Part shown: positions 51,900-60,747 of the stretch, one piece after another | How positions within the stretch are numbered: the stretch's first letter is position 1 | How the letters are laid out: every line of letters starts with the position of its first letter | NCBI RefSeq assembly: GCF_000717915.1 | Contig: NZ_JOCX01000028.1 | Span: 1-64,000, forward strand | From: Streptomyces sp. NRRL S-244 | GTDB taxonomy: Bacteria; Actinomycetota; Actinomycetes; Streptomycetales; Streptomycetaceae | Direction of reading: 5' to 3' | Length of the DNA: 64,000 bases | Program-made: the position numbers and the translations under genes | Notes under the pieces: generated by a model | Databases searched by the model: none | What the model saw: only the letters and a program-made list of their open reading frames with translations | Told to the model about the DNA's origin: nothing

Positions 51900-52637
51900 G
51901 TGAACGGACCCGGCATTCAGCTCACCCTCGCCCCCGAACTACGCCTGTTCGCGCCGCCCAGCCGGCGCGCCGACCGCGTACCGACCACCACCGACGGCGC
52001 CTCCAGCCTCGGCCACGTCGTCGAATCGGCCGGCGTCCCGCTCACCGAGGTCGGCCGGCTCCTCGTCGACGGCCACGAGGTGCCCGTCTCGTACGTGCCG
52101 CAGGCCGGACAGAACGTGGAGGTCTTCGGCGTCGAGCGCCCGCAGCAGATCGGGGGCGCCCCGCTGCGCTTCCTCCTCGACGTCCACCTCGGCACGCTCG
52201 CCCGCCGCCTGCGCCTGCTCGGCGTGGACACCGCGTACGAGAACGAGGACATCGGCGACCCCGCCCTCGCCACCCGCTCCGCCGCCGAGCAGCGCGTCCT
52301 GCTCTCCCGCGACCGCGGACTGCTGCGCCGCCGCGAGCTGTTCGCGGGCGCGTACGTCTACAGCGACAACCCCGACGAGCAACTCCGCGACGTCCTCGGC
52401 CGGTTCGCACCCGCCCTCGCCCCGTGGACCCGCTGCACCGCGTGCAACGGGTCGCTCCGCGAGGCCGACAAGGACAGCGTCGGGGACCGCCTCGAAAGCG
52501 GGACGCAGCGCTCGTACGACGTCTTCGCGCAGTGCACGGCGTGCGAGCGCGTCTACTGGCGCGGAGCCCACCACGCCCGGCTGGAGCGGATCGTCAGCGA
52601 GGCGGTCGAGGAATTCGGCGGCGTGGCCACCCCGTAG
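51900..52637 (+). CDS. Mut7-C RNase domain protein
   Basis: 245 residues from GTG 51900. N-terminal ubiquitin-like Mut7-C part (about 40-90: [20 protein letters not shown]), then the PIN-like Mut7-C domain with [40 protein letters not shown], and a zinc ribbon [10 protein letters not shown] ... [14 protein letters not shown]. RNase-type toxin-like fold, cellular role unknown. No antitoxin neighbour seen. Confidence 0.9.
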   Translation: MNGPGIQLTLAPELRLFAPPSRRADRVPTTTDGASSLGHVVESAGVPLTEVGRLLVDGHEVPVSYVPQAGQNVEVFGVERPQQIGGAPLRFLLDVHLGTLARRLRLLGVDTAYENEDIGDPALATRSAAEQRVLLSRDRGLLRRRELFAGAYVYSDNPDEQLRDVLGRFAPALAPWTRCTACNGSLREADKDSVGDRLESGTQRSYDVFAQCTACERVYWRGAHHARLERIVSEAVEEFGGVATP

Positions 52638-52657
52638 GCGTGGCCACGAGAGCCGGG

Positions 52658-53173
52658 TCAGAAGGCGTAGGAGTCGCCCGTGTCCAGCGCCAGCACCGCG
52701 TGCTGGTTGTTGGACAGGTCGCGGTCGGACGCCCCGCCGTTCCACCACGTGTCGATCCGGACCACCACCTCCGACACCGGCTCCTTCAGCTCCAGCAGCA
52801 GCCCGATGTGCCGGCCCCGGCCGTGCAGCGGCAGCGCGCCCGTCTCGCACACCACCTCGCGCAGCCCGGCCCGCGCACAGCCCTGCGCCAGCTCCTGCCG
52901 GTCCGCGAGCTCCGCCGACAGCCGCACCCGCAGCGTCGCGTTGGGCAGCGCGGCCGGCCCCTCGTTCTGCGGCACCACCCACACCCGCAGCCGCCCCTGC
53001 GACAGGGACACCCGCCCGTGGTACGCCACGTCGGCCTCGGGACCCGAACCCGGACCCGAACCAGGACCACTCCGGGCGGCCGCCCCCGCCTCCCCGGACA
53101 CTCCGGACACCCCGGAGACCCCGAGCACCAGCAAGCCCGCCACCACCACACTCCGTACGGCACCACGGCGCAC
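52658..53173 (-). CDS. secreted hypothetical protein
   Basis: 171 residues from GTG 53173 with GGAGG upstream. Signal peptide [19 protein letters not shown], a Gly/Ser/Pro linker, and a beta-rich domain ([52 protein letters not shown]) with two Cys likely paired. I do not recognise it. Converges with the Mut7-C gene. Confidence 0.75.
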   Translation of the reverse strand: MRRGAVRSVVVAGLLVLGVSGVSGVSGEAGAAARSGPGSGPGSGPEADVAYHGRVSLSQGRLRVWVVPQNEGPAALPNATLRVRLSAELADRQELAQGCARAGLREVVCETGALPLHGRGRHIGLLLELKEPVSEVVVRIDTWWNGGASDRDLSNNQHAVLALDTGDSYAF

Positions 53174-53329
53174 CGCCACCACCTCCACGCGCGGAGGCTA
53201 GCCAGCACCGCCCCCGACCGGTCGGACCATCACACGAACGAGGGCGAGCCCTCGCCCAACCGGCGGGCACCGACGGGCACAGGCGGGCGGCGATCCGGAC
53301 CCGCGGCCCGTCTGCGTACGCTTCGAGCC

Positions 53330-53665
53330 ATGCTCATCGCCCGCTCCGCCGCCCTGTTCGCCCTCGCCGCCGTCCTGGAGATCGGCGGCGCCTGGCTCGT
53401 CTGGCAGGGCGTACGCGAGCACAAGGGCTGGGCCTGGATCGGCGCCGGGGTCATCGCCCTCGGCCTCTACGGCTTCGTCGCCACCCTCCAGCCCCAGGGC
53501 GACTTCGCCCGCGTCCTCGCCGCGTACGGCGGGGTCTTCGTCGCCGGCTCCCTCCTGTGGGGCATGGCCGCCGACGGCTACCGCCCCGACCGCTGGGACG
53601 TCGCCGGGGCCCTCGTCTGCCTCGCCGGCATGGCGGTGATCATGTACGCCCCGCGCGGCCGCTGA
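53330..53665 (+). CDS. YnfA family membrane protein
   Basis: 111 residues, four membrane helices. YnfA (UPF0060) motifs: [60 protein letters not shown], and [21 protein letters not shown]-like fold; members may export small cations. Monocistronic. Confidence 0.93.
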   Translation: MLIARSAALFALAAVLEIGGAWLVWQGVREHKGWAWIGAGVIALGLYGFVATLQPQGDFARVLAAYGGVFVAGSLLWGMAADGYRPDRWDVAGALVCLAGMAVIMYAPRGR

Positions 53666-53736
53666 GCCCCGCCTATGCTGGCGGGTATTCGCCCGTACGA
53701 ACGACTGAACGATCGAACGACCCGAGGAGCCCGCAC

Positions 53737-54501
53737 ATGAGCACGGCCGCCACCCGTACCGCCGTAGTCACCGGCGCGAGCAGCGGCATCGGCGCGGCCA
53801 CCGCCCGCCAGCTCGCCGACGCCGGCTACCACGTCGTCCTCACCGCCCGCCGCAAGGACCGCATCGAGGCCCTCGCCGCCGAGCTGACGGCAGCCGGCCA
53901 CTCCGCCGCCGCCCACGCCCTCGACGTCACCGACCGACCCTCCGTCGACGCCTTCGCGGCCTCCCTCGACCGCTGCGACGTACTGGTCAACAACGCCGGC
54001 GGAGCCATCGGAGCCGAGCCCGTCGCCACCGGCGACCCCGCCGACTGGCGCACGATGTACGAGGTCAACGTCATCGGCACCCTCAACCTCACCCAGGCCC
54101 TCCTCCCCGCCCTCATCGCCTCCGGCGACGGCACGGTCGTGGTCCTGTCCTCCACCGCGGGCCACGCCACCTACGAGGGCGGCGCCGGCTACGTCGCCGC
54201 CAAGAACGGCGCCCGCGTCCTGGCCGAGACCCTCCGCCTGGAGATCGTCGGCCAGCCGGTCCGCGTCATCGAGATCGCCCCGGGCATGGTGAAGACCGAG
54301 GAGTTCGCGAAGACCCGCTTCCGCGGCGACGCCGAGAAGGCCGAGAAGGTCTACGCGGGCGTCGCCGCCCCCCTGACCGCCGACGACGTGGCCGACACCA
54401 TCACCTGGGCCGTGACCCGCCCCAGCCACGTCAACATCGACCTCCTGGTGGTCCGCCCCCGCGCCCAGGCCTCGAACACCAAGGTCCACCGCGACCTGTA
54501 A
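53737..54501 (+). CDS. SDR family NAD(P)-dependent oxidoreductase
   Basis: 254 residues from ATG 53737, with GAGGAG. Nucleotide site TGASSGIGAATARQLADAGY, NNAG in VLVNNAGGAIG, catalytic Ser and Y-x3-K in VVVLSSTAGHATYEGGAGYV-AAKNG. Like serine/3-hydroxy acid dehydrogenases (YdfG type), by its 'EIAPGMVKTEEF' end. Substrate not proven. Confidence 0.93.
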   Translation: MSTAATRTAVVTGASSGIGAATARQLADAGYHVVLTARRKDRIEALAAELTAAGHSAAAHALDVTDRPSVDAFAASLDRCDVLVNNAGGAIGAEPVATGDPADWRTMYEVNVIGTLNLTQALLPALIASGDGTVVVLSSTAGHATYEGGAGYVAAKNGARVLAETLRLEIVGQPVRVIEIAPGMVKTEEFAKTRFRGDAEKAEKVYAGVAAPLTADDVADTITWAVTRPSHVNIDLLVVRPRAQASNTKVHRDL

Positions 54502-54562
54502 CCGCCCGCCCGGCCCCGCCCCGCCCCGCCCCGCGCCTTGCCCCGCACGCCTTGCCCCCCCG

Positions 54563-55642
54563 TCAATCCCCCGGTTGCCCCGGAGGGGCCGGGGGGTGCG
54601 GCGCGGGGTCGTGGATCGCGGGGCGGGACCACGGGGCATCGGCGTCCGCGGACTCCGGCCGCAGTCCGAGCTCGCGGAGCTGGTTGACCGCCATCATGGC
54701 GGCGAACATCGCGTTCGGATTGGCCCCGCCGCCGCCCAGTTCGGCGAAGGCCTCCGCGTACCGGGCGGCGAACTCGCCCGGCCGGACCGGTTCGCCCCCT
54801 CCGGTCAGCCCGACCGCCGCCTCCTGCAGGGCGGCGGCCTGCTCCAGCAGGCCGTCCAGATACGGCACCACGACCTCGGCGCCACGGCGCACGGCGAAGG
54901 TGTGCCCGTCGGTGAGGAGTGAGACTTCCCCCTCCTCGAAGAGGAGGGCCACGGCGCCGAGCACGGTCTGGATCTTGAGCTGGTCGGCGTCGGCCATCGC
55001 ACCGCAGGCCCCGTTGGCCTCGTCCGACAGGTGCAGGACGCCGCAGTCCCTCAGGTGCACGACCACGTGCCCGGCGCAGTGACCCTGGCTGCGCAGCACG
55101 CGGACCGCGCCGTCGGCGAAGGTCCACCCGGTGAAGCGCGCCGAGCCGATCCGGATCCGCTCCAGCGGCCGCTCCTCGTAGGTCCGGGTGCTCGCGCCGA
55201 AGGGCCGGTACGGCCGGAAGAGCGACACCAGCCGGGGGGCGACCACCGCGGGAGGGGGCAGCGGCGCCACCCCGGCGATGCGCTCGAAGGACCGCACCCA
55301 GTACGAGTCCGGATCCCGCATCTGGTCGAGGTCGGGAGCGGGCACCCAGTGCTCGGCCGGCACGCCCAGCTCGTCGGCCAGGTCGTTGTTGGCCACGTGG
55401 TCGGGATGCCCGTGCGTGGTCAGGAACAGCGCCCGGGACCAGGGCCCGACCCGGTCCATCGCCTCCCGCAGCGCCGTGCGGAAGACGTCCGTGACGCCGG
55501 TGTCGACGACCACGAGGGTCTCGCCGGCCCGGTGCACCAGGGCATTGGCGACGTCCGGCTGACCGTGCTCGACGTCCAGCTCCTGCCCGAGGACCAGCAC
55601 GGTCCGGTCGTCGATCCCGATCAGCTCACCGAGCGCGGTCAT
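54563..55642 (-). CDS. MBL fold metallo-hydrolase
   Basis: 359 residues. Metal motif TTHGHPDHVANNDLADELGV (H-x-H-x-D-H, about 77-83), then GHCAGHVVVHLRDCGVLHLS with further His/Asp. C-terminal third (about 230-350) is helical and specific. Hydrolyses a thioester or lactone in related proteins; substrate unknown. Confidence 0.88.
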   Translation of the reverse strand: MTALGELIGIDDRTVLVLGQELDVEHGQPDVANALVHRAGETLVVVDTGVTDVFRTALREAMDRVGPWSRALFLTTHGHPDHVANNDLADELGVPAEHWVPAPDLDQMRDPDSYWVRSFERIAGVAPLPPPAVVAPRLVSLFRPYRPFGASTRTYEERPLERIRIGSARFTGWTFADGAVRVLRSQGHCAGHVVVHLRDCGVLHLSDEANGACGAMADADQLKIQTVLGAVALLFEEGEVSLLTDGHTFAVRRGAEVVVPYLDGLLEQAAALQEAAVGLTGGGEPVRPGEFAARYAEAFAELGGGGANPNAMFAAMMAVNQLRELGLRPESADADAPWSRPAIHDPAPHPPAPPGQPGD

Positions 55643-55710
55643 GGAACCTCCCGCGGCCTACCCGCCAAGAGCCCCCTCCCGCCGAGCCTACGCCGCCCCC
55701 ACCCCCCTGT

Positions 55711-55748
55711 CCCCGCGAACCCTCCGACCGGCCGGAGGCCTCGCGGGG
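55711..55748 (-). terminator. imperfect hairpin, first of a tandem terminator pair
   Basis: CCCCGCGA...CCTCCG paired with CGGAGG...TCGCGGGG. Adjacent to the stronger 55756-55791 hairpin, between rtcB and the MBL gene. Confidence 0.5.
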
Positions 55749-55755
55749 ACCACAC

Positions 55756-55791
55756 GGAAGGGCCCGGACCGAGTTCGGTCCGGGCCCTTCC
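55756..55791 (-). terminator. 17-bp hairpin terminator of rtcB
   Basis: GGAAGGGCCCGGACCGA and its exact complement around a 2-nt GT centre, 26 bp past the rtcB stop. Confidence 0.85.
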
Positions 55792-55817
55792 ATTCCCCCG
55801 ACAACTGCACCCAGGGC

Positions 55818-57011
55818 TCAGCCCTTGATGCAGATGACCTGCTTGAGCTTGGCCACGACCTGGACGAGGTCCGTCTGCTGGCCGATGACCTGCTCGATCG
55901 ACTTGTACGCGCCCGGGATCTCGTCGACCACGCCCGAGTCCTTGCGGCATTCGACGCCCTTGGTCTGATCCGCCAGGTCGCGCGCCGAGAACCGCTTCTT
56001 CGCGGCCGTCCGGCTCATCTTCCGGCCCGCGCCGTGCGAGGCCGAGTTGAACGACTTCTCGTTGCCGAGGCCCTTCACGATGTACGAACCCGTCCCCATG
56101 GACCCCGGGATGATCCCGTAGTCACCGCTGCCGGCTCGGATCGCGCCCTTCCGCGTGACCAGCAGGTCCATGCCGTCGTACCGCTCCTGCGCCACGTAGT
56201 TGTGGTGGCAGCTGATCTCGTGGTCGAAGGACACCTTCGCCTTCCGGAACTCCCGGCGGATGACCTCCTTGAACAGGCTCATCATCACGGCCCGGTTGTA
56301 CTTGGCGTACTCCTGGGCCCAGAAGAGGTCGTTGCGGTACGCCGCCATCTCGGGCGTCGCCTCGAGGAAGACCGCGAGGTCCCGGTCGACCAGGTTCTGG
56401 TTGTGCGAGAGCCCACGGGCCACGTTGATGTGGAAGTCGGCCAGCTCGTTGCCGATGTTCCGCGAGCCCGAGTGCAGCATGACCCACACCGAACCGGACG
56501 TATCGATACAAAGCTCACAAAAATGATTCCCCTGGCCAAGGCTTCCCATTTGCCTCAGAGCCCGCTCCCGCCGGAACTTCACCGCGTCCGCGATGTAGTC
56601 GAACCGCTCCCACAGGTCCCCGAACCCCGCATCCGAGAACCCGTACAGGCGGTCCGGGTCCACCGGGTCGCGGTGCATGCCCGCGCCCACCGGGATGGCG
56701 CGCTCGATCTTCGAGCGGAGGGGGGAGAGGTCGCCCGGGAGGTCGTTCGCCGTCAGGGACGTCTTCACCGCCGACATGCCGCAGCCGATGTCCACCCCCA
56801 CCGCCGCCGGGCACACCGCGTCCTTCATCGCGATGACCGAGCCGACCGTGGCGCCCTTGCCGTAGTGGACGTCCGGCATGACCGCCAGGCCCTTGATCCA
56901 GGGAAGGCCGGCGACGTTGTGCAGCTGCTGCATCGCGCTCGCCTCGACCGACGCCGGGTCGGTCCACATCCGGATCGGGACCTTCGCTCCCGGCACCTCT
57001 ACATACGACAT
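55818..57011 (-). CDS. rtcB: RtcB family RNA ligase
   Basis: 397 residues. Mn/GTP-dependent 3'-phosphate RNA ligase: catalytic Cys in AVGVDIGCGMSAVKTSL (about 75), GQGNHFCELCID, MLHSGSRNIGNELADFHI, ISCHHNYVAQE, and guanylated His in SASHGAGRKMSRTAAKKRF. All key residues are present. RNA repair role; no archease gene is visible next to it. Confidence 0.95.
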   Translation of the reverse strand: MSYVEVPGAKVPIRMWTDPASVEASAMQQLHNVAGLPWIKGLAVMPDVHYGKGATVGSVIAMKDAVCPAAVGVDIGCGMSAVKTSLTANDLPGDLSPLRSKIERAIPVGAGMHRDPVDPDRLYGFSDAGFGDLWERFDYIADAVKFRRERALRQMGSLGQGNHFCELCIDTSGSVWVMLHSGSRNIGNELADFHINVARGLSHNQNLVDRDLAVFLEATPEMAAYRNDLFWAQEYAKYNRAVMMSLFKEVIRREFRKAKVSFDHEISCHHNYVAQERYDGMDLLVTRKGAIRAGSGDYGIIPGSMGTGSYIVKGLGNEKSFNSASHGAGRKMSRTAAKKRFSARDLADQTKGVECRKDSGVVDEIPGAYKSIEQVIGQQTDLVQVVAKLKQVICIKG

Positions 57012-57177
57012 ACGACTTCAATCCCCCGAATAAGCAAAAACCTCGCTCTTGGTCCCAAATCAGACAGGGGACCGGCGCCGGTACCAGCGTGTGCGATAGA
57101 CATTGTGTTCATCCGCGTCCAAAGCGCGGCAACGCATTTTCCTGACCGCCGGGACGCCGGCCGGTCGAAGGGAGCCA

Positions 57178-58035
57178 GTGGACGTGCAGCGCAAGGCGGT
57201 ACGGCGACGACGGCGGGTCCTGCCGGGCATCGCGATGCTCACCGCACTCATGGCCGGCGCGACCGGCCTGACCGGGTGCACCAGCGGCGGCGGCGTCGGG
57301 TCCGACACCGACTCCAAGGCGGGCGACAGCAGCCCCGCGCCCGCGCCGGCCGGCAAGTACCGCAGCCTGCCCGCGCCCTGCAAGGCCGCCGACGGCAAGC
57401 GCCTCAAGGCCATGCTCCCGACCGGGGACAGCCTCACCGACGAGCAGCGCGCCCAGCTGTACGCCGGGGTCGCGGACACCTCGTACGACGGCGACCGGCA
57501 CGTCGGCTGCCGCTGGACGGCGCAGACGCCCGAGGAGACCCGGCTGCTGTCGGTGGGTTTCGAGCGCGTGGTCTCGTACGACCGGACGCTCATGAGCGAC
57601 GACGACAAGGCGCACCAGGTGTACGTGCGCCGGCTGACGGACGCGCACCTGCCGTTCCCCGGCCCCACCACGAGCCCCACGCCGAGTACGGGTACGAGCT
57701 CCAGCGCCCCTCCGGCCGCCAGCGCTCCCCCGCCGCCCGCCGGGCAGTCGCCCTCCCCCGGGGCCGGGAGCCCTTCCGCGCCGCCGCCCGAGCTCGGGTC
57801 CCGCGTGCTCGAGGGGCTCGGGACCGAGGCGTACATCGAGGACAAGCTGAGCGCGGCCGGCGCGAGCGCGGCGCAGGCGCGGACGGTGCGGATTGTGTTC
57901 CGTACCTCGAATGTCATCGTCACGGTCGAGTACAGCGTGCAGCCCGCGCTGCCCGGTACGGTGCCGTCGAGCCCCGAAACCCAGGACAAGACACGGCAGT
58001 TGACGCAGGCCCTCGTCGAGCGTTTCAACGAGTGA
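57178..58035 (+). CDS. DUF3558 lipoprotein
   Basis: 285 residues from GTG 57178. Arg-rich start, signal, lipobox LTGC (about 32-35). DUF3558 region KYRSLPAPCKAADGKRLKAM and HVGCRWTAQTPEET (paired Cys), then a Pro/Ser linker and a C-terminal part (VRIVFRTSNVIVTVEYSVQP). Anchored outside the membrane; function unknown. First of two similar genes. Confidence 0.85.
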   Translation: MDVQRKAVRRRRRVLPGIAMLTALMAGATGLTGCTSGGGVGSDTDSKAGDSSPAPAPAGKYRSLPAPCKAADGKRLKAMLPTGDSLTDEQRAQLYAGVADTSYDGDRHVGCRWTAQTPEETRLLSVGFERVVSYDRTLMSDDDKAHQVYVRRLTDAHLPFPGPTTSPTPSTGTSSSAPPAASAPPPPAGQSPSPGAGSPSAPPPELGSRVLEGLGTEAYIEDKLSAAGASAAQARTVRIVFRTSNVIVTVEYSVQPALPGTVPSSPETQDKTRQLTQALVERFNE

Positions 58036-58212
58036 GCGGGGGCGCGCGGGGCTCGGCGTGACGGCGCGCACAGCAGGCGCGCGCCGGGTCGGGCTACCGT
58101 TGCTCGGGTCCCGCGCCCGCCCGCCGAACCCGAACCGAGCCCGAACCGAGCCTGCACCGAGCCCGCACCGCGTCCACAGAACGCGCCCCACAACGTACTG
58201 ACTGAAGGAACC

Positions 58213-58992
58213 ATGCACCGATCTGCCTCGCGCCTCACTCGCGTTCTCGCCTGCGCAGCCGTCCCGGTGATCCTCACCGTCGCCGGCTGCTCGTCCGACT
58301 CGGGCAAGGGCTCCGGTTCGGGCGGCGACAAGAAGCCCGGCGCGTCCTCCTCCGCCAAGCCGAGCGGCAAGGCCTCGGCCGCGCTGGAGAAGGCGGCGTT
58401 CGCGACGCTGCCCGACCCGTGCAAGTCGATCCAGGCGAAGACCGTCGACACCCTCGTCCCGGAGGCGAAGGACAAGAACGGCACCGCGACCAAGTCGAAC
58501 GACCTGGCCTCCCGCGCCAGCTGCTCCTGGAACGGCCTGGACGAGGACGGGCTGAAGGGCTCGCAGTACCGCTGGCTGTCGATCTCCCTGGTCCGCTACG
58601 AGTCGCACTCCTCGCTCGGCGGCGCGAACAAGCGCGCCGAGGACCAGTTCAACAAGCAGGTCGAGACCGCGAAGGCGACCGAGGGCGCGCAGAACGTGAA
58701 GGTCGAGCAGGCGGGCGGGGTCGGCGACCAGGCGTCGTCGGTCGTGTACGGCGTGAAGAAGGACGTGGACTTCTTCAACACGACGATCGTGGCGCGCACG
58801 CAGAACGTCGTGATCACGCTCGACTACAACGGTGCGGCGTACGAGGGTGCCGGCGCTCCGGATCAGGCCAAGCTGCTGGAGAACGCGATCGCCGCGGCGA
58901 AGGAGACGGTGGCCTCGGTCGCCGCCGCCAACCAGCAGCAGCAGTCGCCGTCGCAGCAGCCTGAGCAGCAGGCTTCGCCCTCCGCGCAGTAG
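58213..58992 (+). CDS. DUF3558 lipoprotein, second copy
   Basis: 259 residues from ATG 58213, after GAAGGAA. Lipobox TVAGC (about 23-27). DUF3558 signature FATLPDPCKSIQAKTVDTLV and SRASCSWNGLDEDG, with C-terminal NTTIVARTQNVVITLDYNGA matching the end of the preceding gene. The tail is Gln/Ser/Pro-rich. The two arose by duplication and probably act together. Confidence 0.88.
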   Translation: MHRSASRLTRVLACAAVPVILTVAGCSSDSGKGSGSGGDKKPGASSSAKPSGKASAALEKAAFATLPDPCKSIQAKTVDTLVPEAKDKNGTATKSNDLASRASCSWNGLDEDGLKGSQYRWLSISLVRYESHSSLGGANKRAEDQFNKQVETAKATEGAQNVKVEQAGGVGDQASSVVYGVKKDVDFFNTTIVARTQNVVITLDYNGAAYEGAGAPDQAKLLENAIAAAKETVASVAAANQQQQSPSQQPEQQASPSAQ

Positions 58993-59108
58993 GCGCCGGC
59001 GGGTCCGGGCGGGGTGGCGGGCGCTTAACGGGAGGCTGACATTCAGTCACCTGTGCGGTCACCCGTACGCTGTGCCTGCCGTAGCTCGACAAGGGGAGGG
59101 GATCGCGG

Positions 59109-60671
59109 GTGGCCGCGATGCAGCTGACTCGTACGCACCGGATACTCATCGGCGTCGTGGTCGCAGGAGCCGTGGTCATCGCGGGGATCGGTTTCGCCGG
59201 TTCGTACGCCGCGGTGCGCGCGCTCGCGGTGCAGAAGGGGTTCGGGAACTTCTCGCTGGTGTTCCCGATCGGCATCGACATGGGCATCTGCGTGCTGCTG
59301 GCGCTGGACCTGCTGCTCACGTGGATCCGGATCCCGTTCCCGCTGCTGCGCCAGACGGCGTGGCTGCTGACCGCGGCGACGATCGCGTTCAACGGCGCGG
59401 CGGCCTGGCCGGACCCGCTGGGCGTGGGCATGCACGCCGTGATCCCGATCCTGTTCGTGGTCACGGTGGAGGCGGCCCGGCACGCGGTGGGCCGGATCGC
59501 GGACATCACCGCGGACCGGCACATGGAGGGCGTCCGCATCACGCGCTGGCTCCTGTCGCCGTTGCCGACGTTCAAACTGTGGCGCCGGATGAAGCTGTGG
59601 GAGCTGCGGTCGTACGAGCAGGCCGTCGGCATGGAGCAGGACCGGCTGATCTACCAGGCGCGGCTCCAGGCCCGGTACGGGCGCGCATGGCGCCGCAAGG
59701 CCCCGGTGGAGGCCCTGATGCCGCTGCGGCTGGCCCGTATCGGCGTTCCGCTGTCCCAGACGGCCCCGGAGGGGCTGGCGGCGGCGGGCATCGACCCGGT
59801 GCTGCTGCCTCCGGCGGCCGCGGCCATCGCGACGGGCTCGGCGTCGCCGGCCCCCTCGGCTCCGGCCCTGGAAGCGGCCCAGCCGCTCGCAGCCGCGGGC
59901 CAGGCGGCCCTGGCCGGCGCAGCCGCGGCCCAGGCCCAGGCCCAGCAGGCTGCGGGCCTCCCGGGCCAGCAGGCCGCGGGCATCCCGGGCCAGGTGGGCC
60001 TGGCGGGCGCGGCCGAGGGTCAGGCGGCCCTCGTCGGCGCGGCCGCGGGCGTCCCGGGGCAGCCGGGCATGCCCGGCGCGGCCGCGGGTCTCCCGGGCCA
60101 GGCCGGCCTGCCGGGCGCCGCGGGCGCCGGGTACCCGGGGGCTGGGGCGGAGCCCCAGGTCCGGGAAGGGGCGGGTCGGGGAGCAGCCCCGCAGGGCCAC
60201 GCCCCGCTCCCCTTCGCGGTCGACCCGACGGCCATGCCCGCCGCCCACGACAGCGCCTGGTTCGCCGCCCCCCTGGCCCCGCAGGCCGCGTACGAGGGCG
60301 GGTACAACCCCCAGTACGTCGAGGGTCTGGAGCCGACCCCGGTAATGCCCCCGGCCGGCCCGGACGAGGACGTTCCGCAGCAGGAGCAGCTCCCCGTGCC
60401 GCCGGCCGCCGCCGATGACGCCGCCGAGGCCGAGGCCGACGCCGAAGCCGAAGCCGGCTTCGACCAGGCCAAGTTCAACGAGGCGGCTTACGAGGTGTTC
60501 CGCTCGTACCTCGACGAGCACTCCGACTTCCCGACCCCGGAGCAGGTGGACATACACCTCTCGGACCGTCACGGGATCGACCACCCGCGCAGCTCCTCGA
60601 TGATCCGCAAGCTCATGCCGGGCCTGAAGCTGCGCTACCAGCGCGAACTGGAGAGCGAGCACATCGCCTAG
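59109..60671 (+). CDS. DUF2637 membrane protein with low-complexity linker
   Basis: 520 residues from GTG 59109. About 10-135 has four membrane helices of DUF2637 (ILIGVVVAGAVVIAGIGFAG, VFPIGIDMGICVLLALDLLL). About 240-345 is Gly/Ala/Gln-rich (AQAQAQQAAGLPGQQAAGIP, GLPGQAGLPGAAGAGYPGAG). The C-terminus (about 450-515) is winged-helix-like (YEVFRSYLDEHSDFPTPEQV, DHPRSSSMIRKLMPGLKLRY). In Streptomyces DUF2637 proteins are plasmid-transfer (SpdB-like) or chromosomal relatives. The terminal DNA-binding-like part suggests linking DNA to membrane. Confidence 0.85.
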   Translation: MAAMQLTRTHRILIGVVVAGAVVIAGIGFAGSYAAVRALAVQKGFGNFSLVFPIGIDMGICVLLALDLLLTWIRIPFPLLRQTAWLLTAATIAFNGAAAWPDPLGVGMHAVIPILFVVTVEAARHAVGRIADITADRHMEGVRITRWLLSPLPTFKLWRRMKLWELRSYEQAVGMEQDRLIYQARLQARYGRAWRRKAPVEALMPLRLARIGVPLSQTAPEGLAAAGIDPVLLPPAAAAIATGSASPAPSAPALEAAQPLAAAGQAALAGAAAAQAQAQQAAGLPGQQAAGIPGQVGLAGAAEGQAALVGAAAGVPGQPGMPGAAAGLPGQAGLPGAAGAGYPGAGAEPQVREGAGRGAAPQGHAPLPFAVDPTAMPAAHDSAWFAAPLAPQAAYEGGYNPQYVEGLEPTPVMPPAGPDEDVPQQEQLPVPPAAADDAAEAEADAEAEAGFDQAKFNEAAYEVFRSYLDEHSDFPTPEQVDIHLSDRHGIDHPRSSSMIRKLMPGLKLRYQRELESEHIA

Positions 60672-60694
60672 GCAGAGGCAGAACGTCCGTATGC

Positions 60695-60730
60695 GGAAGG
60701 GCCCGCACCCCTCGGGGTGCGGGCCCTTCC
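60695..60730. terminator. 17-bp bidirectional hairpin terminator
   Basis: GGAAGGGCCCGCACCCC and its exact complement around TC, between convergent DUF2637 and lysS genes. Confidence 0.85.
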
Positions 60731-60747
60731 GTGTACCTGCGAGCGGC

